The notes beneath the pieces were generated by a model, which saw only the letters and a program-made list of their open reading frames with translations, was not told where the DNA came from and did not search any database. The translations under genes were made by a program, and so were the position numbers. A stretch of DNA of 34,766 bases from IMG/VR virus record IMGVR_UViG_3300043313_000583, positions 1 through 34,766 of that record. One strand, written 5' to 3'. Source of the stretch: a virus. Of the stretch, positions 1-8,398 are shown one piece after another (position 1 is the first letter of the stretch; every line of letters starts with the position of its first letter).

Positions 1-2
1 CG

Positions 3-368
3 ATCACGGACGCCGAGCCCACCACCGAGCTGACGAAGCGCGAGCTGGAGCTGTTCCACATGGCCATGATCGAGCTGCAACCGATGGGGCACCTGGGCAA
101 CATCGACCTGCCCACGGTGACGATGTGGGCGGCCGCGTACGGGCAGTGGGAGCGCATCCACGACGCCGCGCTGGGCGACCTGTTCGTGACGGACACCGAC
201 GGCAACCGGCGTCGGAACATGGCCGTGGGGATGGAGCGCGACGCGATCGCGTCCGTGCGGCAGCTGGCCGCCGAGCTGGGCATGTCGCCGGCGTCGCGCG
301 CCGGCATGAAGCTGATGGCGCGGCCAGCTCGCAGCCTGGACGACCTGCTGGCCGGCCGGACGGAGTAG
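3..368 (+). CDS. Terminase small subunit, P27-like (5' end outside window)
   Basis: The reading frame is open from the left edge, so the true start lies before the window; 121 residues are visible. The protein would recognise phage DNA and deliver it to the large terminase for packaging. The visible part is helical: TKRELELFHMAM, then MWAAAYGQWERI, and a C-terminal LAAELGMSPASRAGM segment that matches the usual end of P27-family small terminases (LGLTPxSRxRL). It lies four bases before the large terminase, the classic order. The assignment rests on this motif and position; the N-terminal DNA-binding part is not seen. Confidence 0.8.
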   Translation: MTDAEPTTELTKRELELFHMAMIELQPMGHLGNIDLPTVTMWAAAYGQWERIHDAALGDLFVTDTDGNRRRNMAVGMERDAIASVRQLAAELGMSPASRAGMKLMARPARSLDDLLAGRTE

Positions 369-371
369 CGC

Positions 372-2231
372 GTGGCTCGCGCCGCGGCGCCGGCGTATCT
401 CCAGGCGCTGCCGATGGGCGAGGCGGTACCGGAGCGGCTGAACGGGTGGCGCGCGTGGACGCCACGGACCCGCAAGGGACCGATCGGACCCACGCGGTTC
501 AATGTCGATCGGGCCGTGCGCGTCCGGCGGTTTTTCGAGGGACCCGACGCCACGCTGTGGACGCCGGGCCACGGTGACGGCGCGCTGGTCCACACGAAAG
601 GGAAGTACGCGCGCCAGCCGTTCCTGCTGTCGGACTGGCAGTGGCGTGAGGTGATCGCGCCGCTGTTCGGCACCGAGCTGTTCGATCCGCAGCACGGCGA
701 GTGGGTGCGCGCGTACCTGCTGGCGTGGCTGGAGTGGGCCAGGAAAAACGGCAAGTCCGAGCTGATGGCCGCGCTGGGGCTCGTGTTCCTGACGGCCGAC
801 GCCGAAGAGGGTGCCGAGGTTTACAGCGCCGCGGGATCGAAGGACCAGGCGTCGTTCGTGTTCGACGTGGCGCGCCGGATGGTGCAGCTGTCGCCGGTGT
901 TCAACCCGGAGTGGGGATCGCACCCGCTGCGCCTGATCGAGAACACCAAGCGCATCATCGACGACGCGACCGGGAGCGTGTGGCGTGTCATGTCGAAGGA
1001 CGCCTATCAGAACCTGGGCGCGGACCCGCACGCGGTCCTGTTCGATGAGATCGTGTCGCAGCCCAACCAGGAGCTGTGGGGCACGCTGCGCACGGCGTTC
1101 GGCTCCATGTCGCGTCGCAACCCGATGATGGTGGCGGCGACGACCGGCGGCCCGGATGCGCGCGTGTTCGCGAAACGCGAGTCCGACCTGTCGGCGGCGA
1201 TCGCCGAGGACCCGCGACGCGAGCCACGCCGGTACGTGGTGATCCACCGGGCCGACGAGCACGCCGATCCTGGCGACCACGAGCAGTGGCACGCGGCGAA
1301 CCCGGCGCTGGGGGACTTCAAGTCGGTGGCCGCCATGGAGGCCATGTATCGCGAGGCGCTGATCGACACGGACAAGCTGGCCGACTTCCTGGTGTTCCAG
1401 CTGAACCTGTGGGGCAAGGGGCTGGGCACGCCGTGGGTGCCGCTGGCCACGTGGGACCGCGGCGGCACCACGCTGCTGTCGGACCTGGAGCGCCGCATAC
1501 GCGGCCGCGACGCGTGGGCCGGCCTGGACCTGTCCAGCACGCAGGACCTGGCGTCGCTGTGCATCGTGGCTCCCACGGGCAGGATCGTGGAGCTCGCGAC
1601 CGCGGCCGACATGCTGCTGCCCGAGGAAGCGGCCGACGCCGAGCGCGCGAAGGACGACCCGGCGATGGCGCTGCTGGCAATCCGCGAGCACATCGCGCTG
1701 TGGCGCCATTGGGTGCCCGAGGCCGCGCTGCCGGACCTGGACAAGCGCACGAGCGGCCAGGCGCGGGGATGGGTGAAGGACGGGCTGCTGTCGGTGACGC
1801 CGGGCAACGTGATCGACTACCAGGCCATAGCCGAAGAGCTGATCACCGGCGTGGGCGCGCGCGTCGCGCTGCGCGAGGTCGCTTTCGACCGCTGGGGCGC
1901 CGTCGGGTTCGTGTCGGCGCTCGCGGACCAGCTGGCCGGGATCAAGCTCGTGCCGTTCGGCCAAGGGTTCGCGTCGATGGGACCCGCGGCGCGCGAGCTG
2001 CGCCGGCTGGTGCTGGCCGGCGCGCTGCTCCACGGAGGCAACGCGCTGATGCGCTGGCAACGTGGCAACGTCAAGATGAGCAAAGACCCGGCGGGCAACG
2101 AAAAGCCGGACAAGGGGCGGGCGCTGGACAAGATCGACGGCGTGGTGGCGCTCCACATGGCCGTGGGCCGTGCGATGCTGAAGCCGAAGCGCCGCCGGCA
2201 GCAGTCGGGATTCGCGAGCTTCGGAGGCTGA
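372..2231 (+). CDS. Terminase large subunit (packaging ATPase/nuclease)
   Basis: 619 residues from a GTG start three bases after the small terminase stop. TerL pumps DNA into the prohead and cuts concatemers. The ATPase half has a Walker A-like RKNGKS at residues 124-129, Walker B AVLFDE at 221-226 (D225, E226), and a coupling-like AATTGG further on. The nuclease half begins at WAGLDLSSTQD (382-392), with D386 a likely metal ligand, and later acidic positions occur in VAFDRW and DKIDGVVAL. Length and motif order fit the Terminase_1 family used by many actinobacteriophages. Very secure as a large terminase; the packaging mode (cos or headful) cannot be read from it. Confidence 0.96.
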   Translation: MARAAAPAYLQALPMGEAVPERLNGWRAWTPRTRKGPIGPTRFNVDRAVRVRRFFEGPDATLWTPGHGDGALVHTKGKYARQPFLLSDWQWREVIAPLFGTELFDPQHGEWVRAYLLAWLEWARKNGKSELMAALGLVFLTADAEEGAEVYSAAGSKDQASFVFDVARRMVQLSPVFNPEWGSHPLRLIENTKRIIDDATGSVWRVMSKDAYQNLGADPHAVLFDEIVSQPNQELWGTLRTAFGSMSRRNPMMVAATTGGPDARVFAKRESDLSAAIAEDPRREPRRYVVIHRADEHADPGDHEQWHAANPALGDFKSVAAMEAMYREALIDTDKLADFLVFQLNLWGKGLGTPWVPLATWDRGGTTLLSDLERRIRGRDAWAGLDLSSTQDLASLCIVAPTGRIVELATAADMLLPEEAADAERAKDDPAMALLAIREHIALWRHWVPEAALPDLDKRTSGQARGWVKDGLLSVTPGNVIDYQAIAEELITGVGARVALREVAFDRWGAVGFVSALADQLAGIKLVPFGQGFASMGPAARELRRLVLAGALLHGGNALMRWQRGNVKMSKDPAGNEKPDKGRALDKIDGVVALHMAVGRAMLKPKRRRQQSGFASFGG

Positions 2232-2235
2232 TCAC

Positions 2236-3759
2236 ATGGTGATGGCGGGTCGGGACATGCGGGAGCTGGAGGCTGAGTACCAGGCGGCGCCGGCGCCCGA
2301 CGCGAGCCTGGGCGGGCTGATGCTGCCGGGCACGCCGTACTGGTGGCGCGATCGGCTGCTGCGCGGGCTCGTGCGCCGCGACAGGACGCTGCGCCGGTAC
2401 GAGGACTATTACGACGGCGAGCACCCGCTGCTGTTCCAAACGCAGGCGTTCCGAAAGGTGTTCGGCCAGCTGTTCGTGGGGTTCGCGGACAACTGGTGCC
2501 CGCTGGTCGTGGACGCCGTGGAAGAGCGGCTGGAGGTCGCAGGGTTCCGGGTCGGCACCGACCCGCAGGCGCCCGGCGACAGCGCCGCGTGGGATCAGTG
2601 GCAGCTGAACCACATGGACGCGGAATCGTCGGTGGCGCACACCGATGCGCTGATCGAGGGCGAGTCTTCCGTGCTCGTGTGGGGCTCCAGCGACGGGCCG
2701 GTGATCACGGTGGAGCACCCGCTGGAGATGATCGTGGAGTGCGAGGCCGGCAGCCGGTACCGGCGCTCGGCGGCGCTCAAGCGGTGGACGCAGGACGACG
2801 GCACGTGGCGCGTGACGCTGTACCTGCCGGACGCGCTGTACAAGTGGCGCAGCGACCGCAAGGTGTCCGACTACACGGACGTGGGCAGGATCGTGTGGCG
2901 CGAAGCGCCCGGCGCCGGCGAGCCGTGGCCACTGCCGAACCCGCTGAAGGTGGTGCCCGTGGTGCCGCTGTGGACGAAGCCACGCGGCCGGCGCGAGGCC
3001 ACGTCCGAGCTGGCGTCGGTGATCCCGCAGCAGAACATGTGCAACAAGCTGCTGGCCGACATGATGGTGGCGTCAGAGTTCGCAGGGTTCCGGCAGCGGT
3101 GGGCCACCGGGATCGAGCTGCCGGTGGACCCGAAGACCGGAAAGACCGTGGAGCCGTTCACGTCGGCGGTGAACCGGCTATGGGTGGCGAACCCGGCCGA
3201 CGAAGAGTCGCCGGCGCCGTCGTTCGGCGAGTTCGACGCCACCGACCTGAACAACTACGTGCACGCGGTGGAGCTGATCGTGCAGCACATCGCGTCGCAG
3301 ACACGGACGCCGCCCCACTACTTCTACCTGGGCGGCGGGCAGCCACCGTCGGGCGAGTCGATCAAGAGCGCGGAGTCCGGGCTGGTCGCCAAGTCGCACC
3401 GACGGATGCTGTACTACGGGCAGAGCTGGGAAGAGGTCCAGCGCCTGGTGTTCCTGGTGCTCCGCGATCCGAAGTCCGAGGCGCCGATCGAAACGGTGTG
3501 GAAGGACCCGGAGTTCCGATCCGAGGGCGAGCACGTGGACGCGATCACGAAAAAGCGCGCGCTGGGCATCCCTGACGAAGTGCTGTGGCAGGAGTTGGGG
3601 TACACGCCGCAGCAGGTGGAGTCGTTCAAGCGCATGCGGCTGGAGCAGTCGGTGGCCGACGCCGCGCTGGTCGATGCCGCGGCCGCGATCGCGCCGCCAC
3701 CAGCTGTCGCACCCGAGCCCGCGAGCGCGCCGCCCGGCGTGCCCACGCCACCTGTCTAG
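2236..3759 (+). CDS. Portal protein, SPP1 gp6-like
   Basis: 507 residues. The portal forms the dodecameric ring at the capsid vertex through which DNA passes and to which terminase docks. The N-terminal stretch with RRYEDYYDGEHPLLF and the following FGQLFVGFADNWCPLVVDAV is typical of SPP1 gp6-like portals in actinobacteriophages; the central NMCNKLLADMMVASEF and PPHYFYLGGGQPPSGESIKS motifs fit the clip/stem region of the same family. The C-terminal 35 residues are a low-complexity Ala/Pro tail. ATG at 2236 is preceded by GGAGG at suitable distance; ATG 2242 is an alternative start. Confidence 0.95.
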   Translation: MVMAGRDMRELEAEYQAAPAPDASLGGLMLPGTPYWWRDRLLRGLVRRDRTLRRYEDYYDGEHPLLFQTQAFRKVFGQLFVGFADNWCPLVVDAVEERLEVAGFRVGTDPQAPGDSAAWDQWQLNHMDAESSVAHTDALIEGESSVLVWGSSDGPVITVEHPLEMIVECEAGSRYRRSAALKRWTQDDGTWRVTLYLPDALYKWRSDRKVSDYTDVGRIVWREAPGAGEPWPLPNPLKVVPVVPLWTKPRGRREATSELASVIPQQNMCNKLLADMMVASEFAGFRQRWATGIELPVDPKTGKTVEPFTSAVNRLWVANPADEESPAPSFGEFDATDLNNYVHAVELIVQHIASQTRTPPHYFYLGGGQPPSGESIKSAESGLVAKSHRRMLYYGQSWEEVQRLVFLVLRDPKSEAPIETVWKDPEFRSEGEHVDAITKKRALGIPDEVLWQELGYTPQQVESFKRMRLEQSVADAALVDAAAAIAPPPAVAPEPASAPPGVPTPPV

Positions 3760-4535
3760 TGGTCGCGACCGCTGCCGGCGTACAGGCCACGGGTGCGTTC
3801 GCCGATCGGCTGGAGCGGCTGGCGATCGCGACCGCGCGCGAAGCGATCAACACCGTGGCGATCGAGGGCATGTGGATCAACGCTGCCGGCGGTGTGATCC
3901 GCGCCGGCCAGTCCGTCGCGGTGCGATTCTCGAGCGCGTACCTGAAGCAACTGGCGCGAGCCGAGGGCAGGAACATCACGCTGCCCGAGCCCGACATGTC
4001 GCGCGTGGGCCAACTCGCGTCGGGGATCGTCGTGGAGCGTGCGTCCGTCGCCACGGCGCTGCGCATGAAAACCGAACCGGAGCCGGCGCGCGCGCTTCGG
4101 CAGGCACGGGCCGCGATCAGCCGGCTGTCGCACGCCGCGGTCCTGGACGCCGGCCGGCTGGCGATCGGTGACGTGGTGGAGGCCGGGCCGTTCAAGGGCT
4201 GGCGGTGGCTGTCGCGTGGCACGTGCGGCGCGTGTCTCGGGCTCGACACCGGCGCGGTGCAGTCCGACGGGTCGCGCCTGGTGAGCCATCCTGGGTGCGT
4301 GTGCGTGCCCGAGCCGACGTTCCGGGCCGAGCGCGGAGGACCAGCCCGGCCGACCGGCGTGGACAGGTTCCGGCGCATGTCGAAGGTGGCGCAGGATGCG
4401 GCGCTGGGTCCCGAGGCCGCACAGGCTGTCCGTGCCGGCACGGTGACGCTGCCCGAGCTGGTGGCCACCGATCGCGTCCACGGGGCGCTCGTGGTCGTAC
4501 AGCAGGCTGTGGAACAGCTGCCGGACGCGGGGTAG
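3759..4535 (+). CDS. MuF-like minor head protein
   Basis: 258 residues from GTG 3759, which overlaps the portal stop by one base; the open frame runs further upstream but inside the portal gene. MuF-like proteins sit in the prohead near the portal and assist head morphogenesis. The N-terminal two thirds is helical; around residue 155 there is TCGACLGLD and then HPGCVCVPEP, the Cys-rich core seen in the Phage_Mu_F domain. Position directly behind the portal supports the call. The final 60 residues are Ala-rich. No toxin or enzyme domain is fused to the C-terminus, unlike some MuF polymorphic proteins. Confidence 0.85.
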   Translation: MVATAAGVQATGAFADRLERLAIATAREAINTVAIEGMWINAAGGVIRAGQSVAVRFSSAYLKQLARAEGRNITLPEPDMSRVGQLASGIVVERASVATALRMKTEPEPARALRQARAAISRLSHAAVLDAGRLAIGDVVEAGPFKGWRWLSRGTCGACLGLDTGAVQSDGSRLVSHPGCVCVPEPTFRAERGGPARPTGVDRFRRMSKVAQDAALGPEAAQAVRAGTVTLPELVATDRVHGALVVVQQAVEQLPDAG

Positions 4536-4544
4536 CATCCGGCC

Positions 4545-4862
4545 ATGGCGATCAGCGAGCGGCCGTGGTCGGACTTCAGCGACAAGGACTACACGATCCA
4601 GCAGCTCCACCGTGCCGCGCTGATCCACACGCACACCGGGGCGCCGGACACCAAGGACAACGAAAAGGTGGCCGTGCTGGAGCCCGATGGAACCCTGAAC
4701 CGAGGCGGCGTGCACGCGGCCGCGTCGGTGCTGGCGGGCGGCCGCGGAGGGGTCGATGCGCCGGCAGCAGACAAGCGCGCTGCGGCGCGGCGCCTGATCA
4801 CGCTATATGGTGAGCTGAAGGAAACGCCGCCGGAGTCGATCAAGCGACTGGCGGCCGGCTAA
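4545..4862 (+). CDS. Small conserved phage head-region protein
   Basis: 105 residues. The pattern (RPWSDFSDKDYT, then EPDGTLNRGGVHAAASVLAG, GGVDAP and AAARRLITLY) resembles a domain that I have seen next to, or fused to, capsid or prohead-protease genes in phages of GC-rich hosts; its biochemical job is not established. It lies between MuF and a putative decoration protein, so a role in prohead assembly is inferred. ATG 4545 lacks a good Shine-Dalgarno; instead TAGCATCCGGCC directly precedes the start, the same arrangement as at 33724. No catalytic residues are evident. Confidence 0.72.
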   Translation: MAISERPWSDFSDKDYTIQQLHRAALIHTHTGAPDTKDNEKVAVLEPDGTLNRGGVHAAASVLAGGRGGVDAPAADKRAAARRLITLYGELKETPPESIKRLAAG

Positions 4863-4877
4863 GTGAGGGGGTAGGGC

Positions 4878-5285
4878 ATGTCTCAACAGGCACCACTGGT
4901 CCACACCATGCGGGTTCCGTATCCGGCGGTGGCGGCCGGTTCGGACGATTCATTCCCGATCGGTGAGGCGCCGCTAAAGGGCACCATCACGCGCGCCTAC
5001 GTGATCAGCGACGGCGCGATCACCGGCGCGAACACGAACACGCGGCGCCACGAGATTCAGAACGGCGGCCAGGCCGGCGCCGGCGCGCTCGTGGCGGCGT
5101 CGAAGCAGTACGACTCCGGGGTGAACGCCGCGGCGAACGACAACACGGAGCTGACGGTGAGCGGCACGCCGGCGAACGTGGCCGTGGCGCAGGGCGACGT
5201 GCTCCGGGTGCACAGCATCCACGTCGGGACCGGCCTTGCCGATCCGGGCGGCGTGGCGTTCGTGGAGATCACGCGCGCCGACTAA
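4878..5285 (+). CDS. Putative capsid decoration/stabilisation protein
   Basis: 135 residues, Gly/Ala/Thr-rich with alternating hydrophobic residues suggesting a beta-sandwich; no signal peptide or membrane segment. A GAGGGGGTAGGGC ribosome-binding tract precedes ATG 4878. Located among head genes just before the scaffold, where many siphoviruses carry a capsid decoration or head protein. No family is recognised with certainty, so the decoration role is inference from position and predicted fold; a head fibre or a non-structural assembly factor would also fit. Confidence 0.7.
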   Translation: MSQQAPLVHTMRVPYPAVAAGSDDSFPIGEAPLKGTITRAYVISDGAITGANTNTRRHEIQNGGQAGAGALVAASKQYDSGVNAAANDNTELTVSGTPANVAVAQGDVLRVHSIHVGTGLADPGGVAFVEITRAD

Positions 5286-5312
5286 CGGCGCGCACGATGC
5301 AAGGGGGAGACA

Positions 5313-5909
5313 GTGGGCGAAGAGCAGTCGGGCTCGGGCGATCCGGGCACCGAGGGCGCCGGCGCGACGCCGGCGGCGCAGCGGGGCGATCCTGCGGCCG
5401 CGTCTAGCGGTGGGGCGAACCCACCGGCTGGAGATCAGCTAGGGGATGCAGGCAAGCGTGCGATCCAGGCCGAGCGCGACGCGCGCGAGGCGGCCGAAAA
5501 GGCATTGACCGACGCGACGGCGAAGCTGAAAGAGCTGGAGGACCGCGACAAGTCCGAGGCCGAGCGGCAAGCCGATCGAGTGGCCGAGCTGGAGCGCAAG
5601 CTGGCCGACGCCGACACGAGGATGGCGGGGCTGGTGCTGGAGCGGTACGTGGAAGAGGCGGCCAAGGCTGCCGGTGCACACGACGCTTCAGTGGTGGCGC
5701 GCCTGATCGACACGGCGTCGGTGAAGTACGACAAGGCCGGTGTCCCGACGAACACCGAAGAGCTGATCAAAGGCGTGCAGGACAAGCATCCGTTCCTGTT
5801 CACGTCTAATGGTGGCTACGGGTCGGGCGATGGTGGCAACCGAGGCGCCGAGGGTGGCGGTTCGGAGGACATGACCGCAAAGATTCGACGGGCCGCTGGG
5901 AGGGCGTGA
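5313..5909 (+). CDS. Capsid scaffolding protein
   Basis: 198 residues from GTG 5313, preceded by AAGGGGGAGACA. The first 45 residues are Gly/Ala/Pro-rich and disordered; residues about 50-110 are a highly charged coiled coil (AERDAREAAEKALTDATAKL, then ELEDRDKSEAERQADRVAEL), followed by a helical and a Gly-rich tail. This acidic coiled-coil architecture directly before the major capsid gene is the signature of phage scaffolding proteins, which template prohead assembly and leave or are degraded before DNA fills the head. No protease domain is evident in it or next to it. Confidence 0.87.
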   Translation: MGEEQSGSGDPGTEGAGATPAAQRGDPAAASSGGANPPAGDQLGDAGKRAIQAERDAREAAEKALTDATAKLKELEDRDKSEAERQADRVAELERKLADADTRMAGLVLERYVEEAAKAAGAHDASVVARLIDTASVKYDKAGVPTNTEELIKGVQDKHPFLFTSNGGYGSGDGGNRGAEGGGSEDMTAKIRRAAGRA

Positions 5910-5937
5910 ACCCTGAGCAACTGAAGGGGGTTCAGCG

Positions 5938-6873
5938 GTGCCATACAACAACCTGGTGGACCGCACGGACGCCGACGTGCCGGACCCGCAAGCCAAGGAG
6001 ATCATCCGGGGCGCGCGCGGCAAGTCGGCGGCCATGTCGCTGTTCCGAAACGTGCCGATGGCACGCGGCAAGGACCGCATCCGTGTGGAGTCGGCGCTGC
6101 CGACGGCGTATTTCGTCAACGGCGACACCGGCCTGAAGCAGACCACCGAGAGCGCCTGGGCGCACAAGGACCTGGTGGCCGAGGAGATCGCGGCCATAGT
6201 GCCGGTGCCCGAGAACGTGATCGACGATGCCGACTTCGACATCTGGGGCGAAGAGCGGCCACAGCTGGAGGAAGCGGTGGGGCGTGCGCTGGACGCGGCC
6301 GTGTTCTTCGGCACGAACAAGCCGGCATCCTGGCCGGCGGCGATCAGCCCGGCCGCGGTCGCGGCGGGCAACACGTCGAACGTCGGGACCAGCACGGCGG
6401 CCCAGGGTGGGTTCGCCGGCGACCTGGCCACGCTGTTCAACCAGGTGGAGGGCGACGGTTACGACGTGAACGCGCTGGTGGCGGCGCGCTCGATCAAGGG
6501 CAGCCTGCGCGCCACGCGTGACACGACCGGCCAGCGGATTCTCGAGATCGACCTGGCGAACAACAAGGTGGACGGTGTAGAGCTGGTGTTCCCGATGCGC
6601 GGGCTGTTCCCGACGGGCTCGGGCACCACGCAGGTGATCGGCGGAGACTTCAGCCAGGGCGTGCTCGGCGTGCGTTCCGACATGAAGTGGAAAATCCTGG
6701 ACCAGGCCGTGATCCAGGACAACACCGGCGTGATCATCTACAACCTGGCGCAGCAGGACATGCTCGCGCTGCGCGTGACGGCCAGGTTCGCGTTCCAGGT
6801 GGCCAACGGGATCAACTTCGACAACGCCGTGGACGCCACGCGGTACCCGTTCGCGGTCTTGCGCACGCCGTAG
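5938..6873 (+). CDS. Major capsid protein, HK97 fold
   Basis: 311 residues from GTG 5938 behind AAGGGGG. The protein forms the icosahedral shell. Features of the Phage_capsid (HK97-like) family include the N-arm region, the VRVESALPTAYFVNGDTGLK strand, WAHKDLVAEEIAAIVPVPEN leading to the spine helix EERPQLEEAVGRALDAAVFFG, and the C-terminal P-domain strand ALRVTARFAFQVANGINFDN. There is no N-terminal delta domain of HK97 length, consistent with the separate scaffold gene upstream. Confidence 0.94.
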   Translation: MPYNNLVDRTDADVPDPQAKEIIRGARGKSAAMSLFRNVPMARGKDRIRVESALPTAYFVNGDTGLKQTTESAWAHKDLVAEEIAAIVPVPENVIDDADFDIWGEERPQLEEAVGRALDAAVFFGTNKPASWPAAISPAAVAAGNTSNVGTSTAAQGGFAGDLATLFNQVEGDGYDVNALVAARSIKGSLRATRDTTGQRILEIDLANNKVDGVELVFPMRGLFPTGSGTTQVIGGDFSQGVLGVRSDMKWKILDQAVIQDNTGVIIYNLAQQDMLALRVTARFAFQVANGINFDNAVDATRYPFAVLRTP

Positions 6874-6928
6874 TTCGGCGCAGGAGTGGGTACAGCAGAG
6901 CTGACACGTTCGACGATCGGAGGGCACC

Positions 6929-7183
6929 ATGGCGACACGGAAGAGCACGGCAGCGAAGAGTGCGAAGGGCGACCAGTCCACGCACGAGTTGCCCGAGGGT
7001 GCCACGACCGAGCCAAGCGGCACGGTGAACCTGTCCGACACCGGACCCGGCGACGCGAGCGCCGCCGATCCGAACCCGGTGCTGGAAAAGGCCACCGAGC
7101 AGGGGTTCCTGGGCGTGGCTCCGGGCAAGGAACACGAGCACGCCGACCTGTCGAAAGGCACGGCCGGCGCGCCGGCGAAGTAG
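6929..7183 (+). CDS. Small acidic Ala/Gly/Thr-rich head-region protein
   Basis: 84 residues with GGAGGGCACC before ATG 6929. Composition is Ala, Gly, Thr, Glu and Lys with little hydrophobic content, so it is probably disordered for much of its length; a short LEKATEQGFLGVAPG segment near residue 52 may be ordered. It sits between the capsid gene and the hairpin that ends the head block. Similar small proteins occur at this place in other actinobacteriophages, but no function is known to me. Confidence 0.62.
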   Translation: MATRKSTAAKSAKGDQSTHELPEGATTEPSGTVNLSDTGPGDASAADPNPVLEKATEQGFLGVAPGKEHEHADLSKGTAGAPAK

Positions 7184-7199
7184 CCGGCCAGCGTGCGAT

Positions 7200-7235
7200 G
7201 ATGGACCCGGTGGGCACGAGCCCGCCGGGTCCATT
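7200..7235 (+). terminator. Strong hairpin, probable terminator after head genes
   Basis: Arms 7201-7210 and 7225-7234 are a perfect 10-bp inverted repeat (ATGGACCCGG / CCGGGTCCAT). Inside it, GGGC 7212-7215 pairs with GCCC 7220-7223 and T7211 can wobble with G7224, giving a 15-bp stem with loop ACGA. G7200-T7235 may add one more wobble. There is no U-run after it, as is common for hairpin terminators in GC-rich actinobacteria. It lies in the gap between the head and connector genes. Confidence 0.72.
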
Positions 7236-7252
7236 CGCATAGGGGGGACCGC

Positions 7253-7705
7253 GTGAACGTGGACAGGCAGGCTGTCGGGGACTACCTGGCGCGAGAGTTC
7301 GACCAGGGCGAGCACGCGCGCGTGGACATGATCGTGCGCCTGGCGTCGGACGCCGTGGCTGGGTTCCTGGGGATCGCGTCCGAGCAGCTCGCGTCCGACC
7401 CGCCACCACCCGCCGAGGGCGTGATCATCGCCGTGGCCGCGCGCGCCGTCGAAAACCCACTGTCGCTCCAGTCCGAAGGTGCGGGCCAGTGGTCCGCGAG
7501 TTGGGCCGAGGGCGGGTTTTCGCTGACGCGATCGGAACGGCGGCAGCTCCAGCCCTACCGTGCTTCCACGGGCGCGGTGGCGTCGGAGATCACGCTGCAA
7601 TCGCCACACCGGCAGAACGTGCCGTGGGTGGGCGCCGGCGTCGGTGGAAACCGCGTTTTCAACGATCAGGAAGGGGAGCGCGTGCCGTGGATCGCCAACA
7701 GCTGA
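7253..7705 (+). CDS. Head-tail adaptor (connector) protein
   Basis: 150 residues from GTG 7253, preceded by AGGGGGGACC. The first 90 residues are helical (LAREFDQGEHARVDMIVRLA, VIIAVAARAVENP) like the HK97 gp6/SPP1 gp15 type of adaptor that binds under the portal; the phrase NPLSLQSEGAGQWSASWAEG followed by LTRSERRQL is common in actinobacteriophage head-tail connectors. It is the first gene of the connector series and ends one base before the next ATG. Confidence 0.78.
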   Translation: MNVDRQAVGDYLAREFDQGEHARVDMIVRLASDAVAGFLGIASEQLASDPPPPAEGVIIAVAARAVENPLSLQSEGAGQWSASWAEGGFSLTRSERRQLQPYRASTGAVASEITLQSPHRQNVPWVGAGVGGNRVFNDQEGERVPWIANS

Positions 7706-7706
7706 C

Positions 7707-8075
7707 ATGGCCGTGCGATTCCCTGACGTGGTGACGATCCGCCGGCAGCGTGACGCCGGCCGCGATCGGCGTGGCAACCCGAAGCGTGAGCAGGCGTACG
7801 CGGTGGAGGTGTTCGGGTTCCTGACCACGGCCAGTTCTCGCGTGCTGCCGCTGGACCCGACGGTGCCGCAGCTGTTCGCGTCCGACACGGTGGTGCTGCT
7901 GCCGGCCGGCACCGACGTGCGCGCCGGCGATCGTGTCGAAGTGGACGGAGAACGGTTCGTGGTCGATGGCGACCCGGTGCGTGTGCGCGCTCCGATCGGC
8001 GCTCGGGTGCGCCACATCGAGGCCAAGCTGCTGACGACCACGGACGCCGTGCTGGCGCCGCAGGCGGGCGCCTGA
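7707..8075 (+). CDS. Head-tail stopper (head closure) protein
   Basis: 122 residues from ATG 7707, immediately after the adaptor stop; the longer frame upstream is a shadow inside the adaptor gene. The sequence is beta-rich (DVVTIRRQRDAG, YAVEVFGFLTTAS, TVVLLPAGTDVRAGDRVEVD, GERFVVDGDPVRVRAP) with the GDRVxVDGxxFxVxGxP pattern found in SPP1 gp16/phage head-closure proteins, which block DNA leakage at the neck. Gene order (adaptor, stopper, gp10-like, terminator) supports it. Confidence 0.76.
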   Translation: MAVRFPDVVTIRRQRDAGRDRRGNPKREQAYAVEVFGFLTTASSRVLPLDPTVPQLFASDTVVLLPAGTDVRAGDRVEVDGERFVVDGDPVRVRAPIGARVRHIEAKLLTTTDAVLAPQAGA

Positions 8076-8398
8076 TGCCGCAGCGCGCGTTCGTGCCGCG
8101 GCCCGGTGCGCTCACCGAGCTGGCGTCCGACGAACCGATGGGCAAGGGGCTGGCGCACATCGCCGGCGCCGGCGTGCCGATCGCGGCCGCGTTCGCTCCC
8201 GTGGACGAGGGCGACTACCAGCGGTCGATCCATCCCATGGTGGAGCTGACGGCGCTGGGGTTCGTGGGCTACATCGTGGCTGACGACTACAAGGCCGTGA
8301 TGATCGAGCACGGGACCGGGCCGCCAGGTCCGACGCCGGCGCACCAGCCACTGCGCCGCGCGGCCGAGGCGCTCGGGCTCCAGCTGAGGGGCGAGTAG
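8075..8398 (+). CDS. HK97 gp10-like neck/tail-completion protein
   Basis: 107 residues, ATG 8075 overlapping the previous stop in TGATG. The C-terminal half carries VADDYKAVMIEHGTGPPGPTP followed by HQPLRRAAEAL, the typical E-x-GT-x-PA.P.LR.A end of HK97 gp10-like proteins that act at the neck or in tail completion. Short for the family (usually 110-150), but the diagnostic C-terminus is complete. Confidence 0.74.
   Translation: MPQRAFVPRPGALTELASDEPMGKGLAHIAGAGVPIAAAFAPVDEGDYQRSIHPMVELTALGFVGYIVADDYKAVMIEHGTGPPGPTPAHQPLRRAAEALGLQLRGE

Noticed and set aside
3585-3758. Upstream extension of the MuF-like gene
   Set aside because: The open frame continues back into the portal gene, but that part has shadow composition; GTG 3759 fits the junction.
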